A stretch of 64,000 bases of DNA, taken from Rebecca billardiae RCC1528. Its lineage: Eukaryota > Haptophyta. The stretch lies in contig OZ251234.1 in NCBI GenBank assembly GCA_965240325.2, positions 1,240,001 to 1,304,000 of the forward strand, written 5' to 3'. Below, piece after piece: positions 9,713-19,812 of the stretch (positions are counted from its first letter, which is position 1; every line of letters starts with the position of its first letter). Under the pieces are notes generated by a model. The model ran no database searches. It was not told the origin of the DNA and was given only the letters and a program-made list of their open reading frames with translations. Both the position numbers and the translations under genes were made by a program.

Positions 9713-11605
9713 ATGGAGCGCACGCCAGCTGCGCGCGATGGCGAGGCGCCCGAGGTACCAAGTTCGATGCCTGCTGGCTCCATCTGCGTCCTCTGCAGTG
9801 ATCGCATCGGCTCGCAGCCGTGGGCGCAGCTCGCGTGCGGCGCGGAGCACGTCGCGCACAACGTGTGCCTCTTCGAGCGCGCGCTCGCGTCCGAGTGCTG
9901 CGCCGTGCGCTGCGGCCGCGCCGGCTGCGGGCGCATCACGGCAGCGGCGTCGGCGACGACGATGTACGCCGGCGTGCGCCAGCTCGACGCGTCGCGTCAC
10001 GTCAAGGTCGCGGAGGGCAGAGGCCACGTCACACCTGTGGCGCCCTCGGTCGGAGAACCAGACGGGGCGCACCGCAGCAGCGCAGCCGCGCTGGAAGCGT
10101 CGGGGCCTGAGCTGGCCTTGCTGCCGTTTGAGCTGCTCGCGCGCATTCTGTTCCATCTCAGCAGCGCGCGTGACCTCGCGTCCGCCAACGCTGCCTCGCG
10201 ACTCTTCCGCGGCGCGCCGGGCGGCCGCTCGGCGGTCGAGCACGCGCTGCGCGAGCGCGCGCACGCGCGTGGGCACGAGCGGCTGCTGCCGACGTTGCCG
10301 CCCACGTGGACGGTCAAACTGCTCGAGCGTGAGCGCGTGCTAGAGACGAGCGCGCTGCACACCCGCGTCGCCGTGTGTGGCGGTCGGATCAAAACATCAT
10401 TCAGCGCGTTTGTGGACGCGGAGGGCGGGCTGCACACGTGCGGCGAAGAGGTGGTCGAGGAGACGGAGGAGGCGGAGGACGACGAGGTGGTATGGCGCGA
10501 TTTCTTGTACTACCGGCCTACCGCGATTGGGCATGGGGCAGCGTCCGAGGCGCCGCCCGTGCTCGTACCGACGCGCGTGCCCTCGCTGTCAGCGGTGCGC
10601 GTGCGTGCCGTTGCGGCGGGCGGGTTACACCTGCTCGCGCTGAGCGAGGCCGGCGCCGTGTACGGCTGCGGCGACAACGACTTCGGCCAGCTGGGGCTCG
10701 GTGACTTGCGCGTGCGCCATACGTTCGCCGCTCTCGACTGGCTCTGTCGCGACGAGGTGGTGGTCTGCATCGCCGCCGGCTTTCGGCATAGCGTCGCGCT
10801 GAGCGCCGCTGGCCGTGCGTACAGCTGGGGTTGCAACCAGCACGGCCAGCTCGGCCATGGCGACAGGGAGCAGCGGTGGAAGCCGACGCGCATCGATGCG
10901 CTGGACGGCATTCGCGTGGGCGGCGTGGCATCGGGCGTCGCTCACATGCTGCTGCTTTCGACCGGTGGGGCCGTGCACTCGTGTGGCAACGGATTCTTGG
11001 GCCAGCTCGGCCACGGCGACATGCAGGCGCAGCACACGCCGAAGCACATCGAGGCGCTCGCGGGCGTGCGCGTTGTGCACGTGAGCGCGGGCGGTGCTCA
11101 CAGCCTGGTGGTGGACGCTGCGGGTGGCGTGCGTTCATTCGGAATCGGGTATGGCGGTCGCCTCGGACACGGCGACCAGGCAAAGCGATTTCTGCCAACG
11201 CGCATCGAGGCTCTGGCGGGCGTGCGCGCCGTGCGCAGCGCTGCTGGCGGATGCAACAGCGCAGTGGTGTGTGCTGATGGCAGCGTACACACGTTTGGTG
11301 AGAACCGCAGCGGCCAGCTGGGGCTCGGGCACAGGTCCGACCATGTACTGGGGCCGGAGCGCGTGCGTGCTCTCTCGCACGCGCGCGTGACCCAGTGCTC
11401 GCCGGGCGCCACCCACGCGCTGTTCGTGACGGCGGACGGCGCCGTGCACGCGTGCGGCAAGCAGTCGGCCGCGCTCGGCCTCGGCGTGGGTACGGATGCG
11501 AGCGAGACGGTTGCCGCCTCCGCGCTTGCGAACGCTGCAACGCCCACGCCCGTGCAGATTGCCCAGCTCCCGCCGCTGGCGTGCCGAGCAACATGGGCAA
11601 AGTAG
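9713..11605 (+). CDS. RING-like/F-box/RCC1 propeller protein, copy 4
   Basis: At 630 aa it has a long acidic insert like copy 1 (EETEEAEDDEVVW), whereas copies 2, 3 and 5 are short. Variable loops are CNQH (blade 3), NGFL (blade 4, close to DGFL of copy 1), IGYG (blade 5) and ENRS (blade 6). The blade 3 entry is FR. The region after blade 7 differs (TDASETVAASALANAA) before rejoining the shared tail PVQIAQLPPL. Confidence 0.88.
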   Translation: MERTPAARDGEAPEVPSSMPAGSICVLCSDRIGSQPWAQLACGAEHVAHNVCLFERALASECCAVRCGRAGCGRITAAASATTMYAGVRQLDASRHVKVAEGRGHVTPVAPSVGEPDGAHRSSAAALEASGPELALLPFELLARILFHLSSARDLASANAASRLFRGAPGGRSAVEHALRERAHARGHERLLPTLPPTWTVKLLERERVLETSALHTRVAVCGGRIKTSFSAFVDAEGGLHTCGEEVVEETEEAEDDEVVWRDFLYYRPTAIGHGAASEAPPVLVPTRVPSLSAVRVRAVAAGGLHLLALSEAGAVYGCGDNDFGQLGLGDLRVRHTFAALDWLCRDEVVVCIAAGFRHSVALSAAGRAYSWGCNQHGQLGHGDREQRWKPTRIDALDGIRVGGVASGVAHMLLLSTGGAVHSCGNGFLGQLGHGDMQAQHTPKHIEALAGVRVVHVSAGGAHSLVVDAAGGVRSFGIGYGGRLGHGDQAKRFLPTRIEALAGVRAVRSAAGGCNSAVVCADGSVHTFGENRSGQLGLGHRSDHVLGPERVRALSHARVTQCSPGATHALFVTADGAVHACGKQSAALGLGVGTDASETVAASALANAATPTPVQIAQLPPLACRATWAK

Positions 11606-11954
11606 TCAGGAGCAGTTTGGAGCCAGGCCCGACCCGGCGACCGGCATCGCGGGCCCGAGCAATCATCAGATCGACGACTCACCTCTGCTGAGTCGGACTC
11701 ATGTACCGTCCATCATCGCAGACAGCTCGCTTACGGGGCCCTGTGCACGCGTTGCACCCCTGAGTCTGCTAGCCTAGCTCCCGGTGGTAGCTGGCGTTCA
11801 GTCCTGCCGCTGCTGACTCAGCTGAGGGTTGAGTGTGATGGCCAGCTCCCGGACCGGACGCCACTCGGCCAACCGTCGTCACCCTTGCTCCGCGCTCGTG
11901 AGCTCGCCCGCCGCCCCGCCCTTTGCGAGAGCTCCTCGCGACGTCGGCGACGGC
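11606..11954. other. RCC1 array spacer 4/5
   Basis: This 349-bp spacer carries TGAGTCGGACTCA near 11690-11702 and a GTGCAC box with one change. Confidence 0.7.
11743..11757. promoter_or_regulatory. GTGCAC box, copy 5 (one mismatch)
   Basis: The box reads GTGCACGCGTTGCAC, so its second half-site has one substitution. It lies 197 bp before the copy 5 start. Confidence 0.4.
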
Positions 11955-13802
11955 ATGGAGCGCACGCCAGCAGCGCATGATGGCGAGGCGCCCGACGTGC
12001 CGAGTTCGACGCATGCCGACTCCATCTGCGTCCTCTGCAGTGATCGCATCGGCTCGCAGCCGTGGGCGCAGCTCGCGTGCGGCGCGGAGCACGTCGCGCA
12101 CAACGTGTGCCTCTTCGAGCGCGCGCTCGCGTCCGAGTGCTGCGCCGTGCGCTGCGGCCGCGCCAGCTGCGGGCGCATCACGCCCGTGGCGTCGGCGACG
12201 ACGATGTACGCCGGCGTGCGCCAGCTCGACGCGTCGCGTCACGTCAAGGTCGCGGAGGGCAGAGGCCACGTCACACCTGTGGCGCCGTCGATCGGAGGGC
12301 GGGACGGGGCGCACCGCAGCAGCGCAGCCGCGCTGGAAGCGTCGGGGCCTGAGCTGGCCTTGCTGCCGTTTGAGCTGCTCGCGCGCATTCTGTTCCATCT
12401 CAGCAGCGCGCGTGACCTCGCGTCCGCCAACGCTGCCTCGCGACTCTTCCGCGGCGCGCCGGGCGGCCGCTTGGCGGTCGAGCACGCGCTGCGCGAGCGC
12501 GCGCACGCGCGAGGGCACGAGCGGCTGCTGCCGACGTTGCCGCCCACGTGGACGTTTGGGCTGCTCGAGCGTGAGCGTGTGCTGGAGCTGAGCGCGCTGC
12601 ACGCCCGCGTCGCCGTGTGTGGCGGTTGGCCCAGGACAGCGTTCAGCGCGTTTGTGGACGCGGAGGGCGAGCTGCACACGTGCGGCGAGGAGGAAGTGGA
12701 TGAGGGGATGGTGGAGGCGTACTACCGACCTACCGCGATTGGGCACGGGGCAGCGTACGAGGGGCTGCCCGTGCTCGTGCCGACGCGCGTGCCCTCGCTG
12801 TCAGCCGTGCGCGTGCGCGCCGTTGCGGCTGGCGCGGTACACCTGCTCGCGCTGAGCGAGGCCGGCACTGTGTACGGCTGCGGCCACAACGACGATGGCC
12901 AGCTGGGGCTCGGGGACACGCGCGTGCGCCATACGTTCACCGCGGTCGACTCGCTCCGCGACGAGGTGGTGGTCTGCATCGCCGCCGGCTGTCAGCATAG
13001 CGTCGCGCTCAGCGCCGCTGGCCGTGCGTACAGCTGGGGCAAGAACGATGACGGCCAGCTCGGCCACGGCGACACAGAGGAGCGATGGGAGCCGACGCGC
13101 ATCGATGCGCTGGAGGGCATTCGCGTGGGTGGCGTGGCGTCGGGCGCCGCTCACATGCTGCTCCTTTCGACAGGTGGGGCCGTGTACTCGTGTGGCTTGG
13201 CATACTGGGGCCAGCTCGGCCACGGCGACCGGCGGGATCGGCTCACGCCAAAGCACATCGAGGCGCTCGCGGGCGTGCGTGTTGTGCACGTGAGCGCGGG
13301 CGATGGCCACAGCCTGGTGGTGGATGCTGCGGGTGGCGTGTGTTCATTCGGAAACGGGTATGGTGGTGGTCTTGGGCACGCCGACCAGGCAGACCAATCA
13401 CTGCCAACGCGCATCGAGGCTCTGGCGGGCATGCGCGCTGTGTGCAGTGCTGCTGGCACATTCAACAGCGCTGTGGTGTGTGCTGATGGCAGCGTGCACA
13501 CGTTTGGTGACAACAGCGTCGGCCAGCTGGGGCTCGGGCACAGGTCCGACCATGTGCCGAGGCCGGAGCGCTTGCGTGCTCTCTCGCACGCGCGCGTGAC
13601 CCAGTGCTCGCTGGGCGACACCCACGCGCTGTTCGTGACGGCGGAGGGCGTCATGCTCTCATGCGGCAGGCAGTCGGCCGCGCTCGGCCTCGGCGTGGGC
13701 ACAGATGCGAGCATGCCGGTGTATGCAGACGCGCTCGCGAGCGCTGTATCAACGCCCACGCCCGTGCAGATCGCCCAGCTCCCCCCGCCGCAGGCGGGCT
13801 GA
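11955..13802 (+). CDS. RING-like/F-box/RCC1 propeller protein, copy 5
   Basis: At 615 aa this is the last and most divergent copy. Variable loops are KNDD (blade 3), LAYW (blade 4), NGYG (blade 5, followed by GGLGHA) and DNSV (blade 6). Blade 2 also differs (GHNDDG where the other copies have G[ED]NDFG). The blade 6 entry is TFN. One cluster-region Gly is Ser (GRASCGRI) but the zinc ligands remain. Blade 7 changes to EGVMLSCGRQS, and the C-terminus is truncated to QLPPPQAG by a small indel. Array-end copies often escape homogenisation, which may explain its divergence. Confidence 0.87.
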   Translation: MERTPAAHDGEAPDVPSSTHADSICVLCSDRIGSQPWAQLACGAEHVAHNVCLFERALASECCAVRCGRASCGRITPVASATTMYAGVRQLDASRHVKVAEGRGHVTPVAPSIGGRDGAHRSSAAALEASGPELALLPFELLARILFHLSSARDLASANAASRLFRGAPGGRLAVEHALRERAHARGHERLLPTLPPTWTFGLLERERVLELSALHARVAVCGGWPRTAFSAFVDAEGELHTCGEEEVDEGMVEAYYRPTAIGHGAAYEGLPVLVPTRVPSLSAVRVRAVAAGAVHLLALSEAGTVYGCGHNDDGQLGLGDTRVRHTFTAVDSLRDEVVVCIAAGCQHSVALSAAGRAYSWGKNDDGQLGHGDTEERWEPTRIDALEGIRVGGVASGAAHMLLLSTGGAVYSCGLAYWGQLGHGDRRDRLTPKHIEALAGVRVVHVSAGDGHSLVVDAAGGVCSFGNGYGGGLGHADQADQSLPTRIEALAGMRAVCSAAGTFNSAVVCADGSVHTFGDNSVGQLGLGHRSDHVPRPERLRALSHARVTQCSLGDTHALFVTAEGVMLSCGRQSAALGLGVGTDASMPVYADALASAVSTPTPVQIAQLPPPQAG

Positions 13803-14709
13803 GGAGCGTGGACAAAGTAGTGGAGACGGTCCAACCGCAGTCGATACGCCCTCCGCCGTCACGAACAGTGCCGGCGTGCAGTAGACGTAGTCGGCGCCAC
13901 CCAGCGGGGACGAGGCCTCCCGTTCAAGGGTGAGTGGGTCAGTTACACGTGCGCCGTGACACGCTGCACGCGCGCTAAAGTGTCTGATGCATCATGTGTC
14001 ATCAGTGATGTGATAAGAGAGCACACTCACGCCGGGCCTGATGAGCAATATCGGCCGCCGCAGCCAGTATACGTCGTCCGCCTATGACCGATAATGTATG
14101 ATATATCAACGCTACTGCTGCTATAGTGATAGCGCCTCAATATGATCGATTAGCGGCGGCCCGGGCATGCACTACCGCGGTTAGTCTACTCACTGCTGTA
14201 GTCTACCATTCACATTGACATTGCCGCGGCCACAGGCTCAGGCACAGGCACATGCAGCCACATTGGGCCGCCGGCCGCGCGCCGGATTGGCCCGCTGGCG
14301 CCCGCCGACAGTGACACCATTCGGACCGAGGCGCCGTCCAATATTCAATAATAAATATTAATTTAATTATTGGCGCTGCTGTATGGCACAGACAGATTCA
14401 GTGAGCCTCACACAAGTCATCACAGGCGGACGAGACATTATATGAGTAGTCCGACTCGCTCCACCCACCGCGACTCCGAGCAGTCAGATGGTGAATGTTC
14501 AACGCACGGTCGTGACTCTCGGTCTGCTGATTGCCGCCAGCAGCAGTGAGCACACGTGAGACGACGTCCATCAGCACGCCCCAGGCGGACGTGACGATCC
14601 CCAGCCTGGATGCGCGCCGGGCGCAAATGGACCTCAGTGCGCGGGCCCCTCGCGCACTCACGGCGGGTTCAGAGCAGCTGGACGCGCGCTCAGTCAGCCG
14701 CTCAGCCGC
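13803..14709. other. Intergenic, about 0.9 kb
   Basis: No gene is seen. It contains an AT-rich stretch around 14341-14373 and a moderately AT-rich zone near 14090-14160. It lies between the 3' ends of the RCC1 array (plus) and SOD2 (minus), so it should hold both 3' UTRs. Confidence 0.5.
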
Positions 14710-15481
14710 TCACTTTGCGTCGAGGAAGCGCTGCTCGACGTTGCGCCAGTTGACCACGCCCCAGATCGCCTTGAGGTACTCCGGCCGCACGTTCTTGTAC
14801 TGCAGGTAGTACGCGTGTTCCCACACCTGAGGTGTGCCCCGCAACCGGGCGCGCGGGCGCGAGCCGATCAGCGCAGGGCGGTGCAGCGCGCACGGGCGCG
14901 CGCAGGCCGCGCGCGGGCCGCGCGCGCACGTCGACGCCGAGCAGAGGCACGAGCCCGGTGGTGGAGAGCGGGTCCTGGTTGGCGCAGGTGGCGATCTTGA
15001 GGCGGCCGTCGGCCTTGTCGAGGCCGAGCCAGCCCCAGCCAGAGCCCTGGATCGCGGCGGTCGTCGTGTTGAACGAGGTCTGGAACGCCTCCATCGAGCC
15101 CCACTGCGCGGTGATGGCGGCGGTGACGCCCGGCGCCGTCGACGCGTCGCCGCCGCCGCACGTGGTGGGGGCGAGGTTGGTCCAGAAGATGGAGTGGTTG
15201 ACGTGGCCGCCGCCGTTGAACTTGATCGCGCCCTGCAGCGCGATCATCGCCGCCATGTCGCCCTTCGCCTCCGCATCCGCGTACTTCTCGAGCGCAGCAT
15301 TCAGGTTGGTCACGTACGTGTTGTGGTGCTTCGAGTGGTGGATCTGCATGATCTCACCCGAGATGGCGGGCTCGAGCGCGCTCATCTCGTACGGGAGGTC
15401 CGGGAGCGTGTGCTTCGACCGCGCCGACAGGCGGCTCGCCGGGCGCGACACGAGGCGGTTGGCGGCGCGGAGGAGGCCCAT
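14710..15481 (-). CDS. SOD2: Mitochondrial Mn superoxide dismutase
   Basis: The gene has two exons, 14930-15481 and 14710-14826. They are joined in phase 0 across a 103-bp intron with donor GTGCGCGCG and acceptor CAG, giving 222 aa. It dismutates superoxide to H2O2 and O2. Metal ligands are visible: the His in [10 protein letters not shown], the His in [11 protein letters not shown], and Asp and His in DVWEHAYY, which forms across the splice junction. GGGHVNH and the Gln in ANQDPL favour manganese over iron. The N-terminal 22 residues are Arg/Ser-rich with few acids, as in a mitochondrial transit peptide, ahead of [10 protein letters not shown]. It is head-to-head with the exchanger gene, with 246 bp between the ATGs. 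Confidence 0.95.
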
Positions 15482-15727
15482 GCTCGGAATGAAGGGTAGG
15501 GTCGTCGGGCGGCGGCCTCGCTGACGCCCGCCACTCGGCACAGAGGCGTGCACGCCTGCACGGCGTCCGCGGGACGGTTTCGAGATTTCGGAAAACTTTG
15601 ATCCGCCGCGTCGGTCCGGTCGAGACTCGATTTGGAGCAGTCCGGGAGCTCGAAAAGCCGGCGAGCCGCCATTCGCCGGTGCAGACAAGCCAGCAAGCTC
15701 ATCGCGGGCCACCGGCGAGCAAGCGCG

Positions 15728-18700
15728 ATGTCGTCGACGAGGCAGACGATGCGGGTGATACGGCGGGCGGAGGCGGTGGCCGACGGCGTGTGCTTCGGCG
15801 CGATCATGCTCATCGTCGGCGCCTTCATCTACGCCTCCACGCGCATCGGCATGCGCGAGCACGCGCTCGAGGCGTACGGCGGCGAGGTGCTCGCGCGCCA
15901 CCCGAGCGCGAGGGAGTGCGGCCCGGGGCTGCTGCTCCCGCTGGACGCCACGCGCGAGGAGTCGTGGCCCAACCTGCTGCGCGCCGCCCTCTACCTCGTC
16001 GGCCTGCTCTACTGCTTCGCCGGCGTCGCCATCGTCGCGGACATCTTCATGCAGGCGATCGAGACGATCACGTCGCAGACGCGGCTCGTCGACGGCGCGC
16101 CTGTCAAGGTGTGGAACGACACGGTGGCGAACCTCACGCTGATGGCGCTCGGCTCGTCCGCGCCCGAGATCCTCCTCTCGATCATCGAGCTCCTCGGCAA
16201 CAGCTTCTACTCGGGCGAGCTCGGGCCGTCGACGATCGTCGGCTCGGCCGCGTTCAACCTGTTTGTGATCCTCGCGGTGTGCGTGAGCGCGCTGCCCAAG
16301 GGGGAGAAGCGCACGCTCGAGTTCCCGTACGTGTTCTACACGACGGCGGTCGCGTCGATCCTCGCGTACTGCTGGCTCATCGTCATCCTCAGCGTGAGCT
16401 CGCCCAACGCCATCGTGATCTGGGAGGGCGTCGTCACGTTTGCCGCCTTCCCGGTGCTTGTGCTCATAGCGTACCGTGTCGACCGCAGCGGCGCCGCGGC
16501 CGCGGAGAAGGCGGCGGGGGGCTTCGAGCGGCTGGAGGAGGCGCCGGCGGGGGCGGACGCGGAGGCGCCGCCCGACCCGCTGCGCAAGAGCCTCACGCGG
16601 TACAAGACCTCCTTCCACAAGCTGCTGCTCGACAAGGCGGACATGGAGGCGGTCCGCGCGGAGCAGGCGGGCATCGAAACGATCGCGCGCATCATGCGCA
16701 AGCTCGGGCTGAACCCGCGCGAGGCGTCGCCGCAGCGGCTGGCGGTGCTGATCGCGTCGCACGTGCTCGACTCGACGGGCAAGAGCCGCGCCACGCGGCG
16801 CATCGAGGCCGTGCGCGCGCTCACGGGCGGCGCGCGCGCGCCGCGCGCGCGCGCCTCGACCGGGCCAACCCTGCTCTCTGCACAGCCCGCGCCCGCGGGC
16901 GTGCGCTTCTCCGCTGGCGTGTATGCCGTTTTGGAGCGTGACCGGGAGGTGGTGATCACGCTGGTGCGGCCGCGGGCGAGCATCGGCAGGCCGGACGAGG
17001 TGCGCGTGCTCTCGTCCGACGGCACCGCCTCCGCCGTCGCCGACTACGACCCGGTGGACCAGGTGGTGCACTTCAGCGCGGGCGAGGTGCGCGCGCGCGC
17101 CGTGCCGCCGTCCACAAGAACGCGCGCGCCCGCGCCAGGCATTTGCTTTTGTAATTGAAAAGCAATTGAACGCAGGCGGTGCCGCGCGCCCGCACCGGGG
17201 GCGGCGGCGGCGGCGCGCGCGGGTGGCGGGGTTGCCGCGGGCCTCGTGGAGCCGACCCCGCGCGCGCACACGCGCAAGCCCTGGCGCTGCGCTCCGCGCG
17301 GCACGGCGGCCATGCTGCGAGACAGCCGGACTGACCGGTCACGCGCGCCGCGCGCCTCGCCGCGCCGCGCCGCGCGCCACCGGCCGCGCTCCCTCCGCCC
17401 GTGCTGTGACGCGGCGCGGGCGCCGCCCACCTGCTCGGCGGCAGTCGAAGCGCGAGCTGCGCGTGCGCGTGATCGAGGACACGCACTCGGAGGGCAACGA
17501 GACCTTCTTCCTCTCCGTCCTCCGACCCCTCTACCTCGACAGTCTCGAGCCGCCGCCTCGCGACCGGCTGGCGCGTCGGAGCCTCCGCGTGTCGCGCGGC
17601 ACGGCCGCGGAGATGGCGGCTGCCGGCGGCGGCGGCGGCGGGCAGGCGGCGAAGCGGATGTCGCGCGCCGGCGCGTCCGCGGCGGCGGCGGTGATGACGG
17701 GCGCGGTGGGCGGCGAAGGCGCAGCGCCCACGCCGCCAACCACCGCTCCGCCCGGTGCGCGCGCGCCGGCCGCGCGCGCGCCGTCTGCGCGCGCGGCCCT
17801 GGCCTGCGCGCGCGCGGCATGGGCGCGCGGCCGGCGCGCGCGGCCGGCGCGCGCTCAGCGCGCGGCCGCGGCGCGTCCGGCGCGCGGCGCACGCAGGGTA
17901 CGCGCTTGCGAGCACGGCGACCGTGGTGATCACCGACGTCGAGGGCAAGGGCTCGTTCAAGTTCGAGCGCGCCCACTACCGCGTGCACGAGTGCGACTCT
18001 GCCGAGATCGCCGTCGTCCGCGTCGACGGCTGCATGGGCGACGTGACCGTGCGCTACCACTCGCGCGGCGGCGCGGGCCGCGCGCTGCTGCAGGAGATGG
18101 GCGGCACGCTGCGCTTCGCGCACGGCGAGCTGGTCAAGAGCGTGAGCGTGCGCCCGCTCAACACGCTCTCCGTCGACGGCCGCTCCGACGCCTTCACCGT
18201 CGTCCTCTCGCGCGACGACGAGCCCGAGTTCCGCATGGAATCGACGGTCGAGATTGTGGACGATCCGACGCTGCGGCCGCGCTGCGCCGAGGTGCTCGGG
18301 ATGATGCCGGCGAAGATGGACGAGCTGCGCGCGCTGATCGGGCCGTCGGCGGAGTACTCGCGCGCGTACGACGACGCGAGCGGCCCCGCGCCCACCGGCC
18401 GCGCGTCGCTCTCCGCCGCCGAGGCCGCGGCCGGCATCGCGCCGCCGAGGCTCGGGCTCGGAGCCGCGTGGCGTATGCAGCTGGAGGACGCGATCACGGT
18501 GCACGGCGCGGACGACTTCGACGCCGAGGGCGAGGGCGAGGGCGAGGGCGAGGGGGACGAGCCGGGCGCGGAGGCGGCCGAGGACGTCGGCGCGGACGGC
18601 ACGACGGGCACCATCACTGTCGGCGACCGCGTCGGCCATCTGATCGCGCTCCCGTGGAAGGTGCTGTTTGCCGTGTTGATTCCGCCCGCCAGCTGGCTGG

Positions 18701-19622
18701 GCGGCTGGGCGTGCTTCGTGCTCGCGCTCAGCGTGATCGGCATGGTGACGGCGGTGATCGGCGACCTCGCGTCGATCCTGGGGTGCACGGTCTCGCTCTC
18801 CGACGAGGTCACCGCCATCACCCTCGTCGCACTCGGCACGTCGCTGCCTGACACCTTTGCCAGCCGCGCGGCGGTGCGCGCGCTCGCGGCGCGGCGCGCG
18901 CGCGATCGGTTGCCGCGCGGATGCGCGGACGGATGCTGCGCGGGGCGCGGCTCGGACGCGCCAGGCTGACGTCGAGCGCGCGCGCGCGCGCGCGACGCCG
19001 TGCCGGCGCAGACGCTGGCCGACGAGCACGCCGACAACGCCATCGGCAACGTCACCGGCTCGAACGCGGTCAACGTGCTGCTCGGTGCGCGCGCGCGCGA
19101 AAAAAAAGGCTCGCGTGCTTGCGCGCGCGCGCCCGTGGGTGCCGGTATGTCGTGACGAGTGCGTGGCGCGGCGGCGCGGCGCGCGCAGGGCTCGGCATGC
19201 CGTGGCTCCTGGGCGCGATCTACTGGGTCGTCACCGGCGCGACGGACGAATGGAAGGAGCGCGTGGGCGCGGACATGGTCGAGCTGTACCCGCACGGTGC
19301 CTTCATCGTGCGGGCGGGCAGCCTGGGGTACAGCGTGACGGTGCGCGCGGGCGCGCTCGCGCCCCGCTGCGAGCGCGCGCAACGGCCTCGCGCGCTCAGC
19401 CGTGTTGCGCGCGCGCGCGCGGCCGACGTGCGGGCGCATGCGCAGGTCTTCAGCACGGGCGCAGTGCTCTGCCTCGCCACGGTGACGGTCCGCGCGCTGC
19501 GCGGCTACGCGCTCGGCGGGCCGCTCTCGACGCTCACCTCCGTCTTCTTCGTGATGCTGTGGCTCGCGTACATCTCCCTCTCCATCCTCAACTCCACCAA
19601 GGCGGCGGCCGAGGCCGAGTGA
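15728..19622 (+). CDS. NCX-type Na+/Ca2+ exchanger, six exons
   Basis: Exons 15728-17086, 17445-17754, 17897-18873, 19012-19084, 19189-19340 and 19446-19622 give an unbroken 1,015-aa frame. It is a plasma-membrane antiporter that extrudes Ca2+ against Na+. Alpha-1 repeat [18 protein letters not shown] is near residue 130, and alpha-2 is [15 protein letters not shown] plus [15 protein letters not shown], assembled across exons 3-4. The central cytosolic loop holds Calx-beta-type strands ([34 protein letters not shown]) and a GE-repeat tract near 18527-18557. N-terminal and C-terminal TM clusters flank the loop. All five introns start GTGCGCGCG and end AG. Length matches animal NCX (about 970 aa). 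Confidence 0.93.
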
Positions 19623-19812
19623 GGCGAACCGTGGCAGCGTCAGCCGTCGTCACCGTCACCGTCAGGTGCGTTTGTCCTGCTGCGAGGACACGGCTTGGAT
19701 CGGCTTCGCAAAGGCGCCTCCGGACTCCGCGAAATTATGCGAGGTCATTTTTCCTAGCAGCTCGCGGGGGGGTTCAACCGGATTCCTGGTTGATCCTGAA
19801 TGACGTCTAATT

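Noticed and set aside
14702-17269. 855-aa minus-strand frame covering SOD2 and the start of NCX
   Set aside because: Only its last third is SOD2; the rest is the reverse complement of NCX exon 1. Splicing and the transit peptide show the SOD2 start is at 15481.
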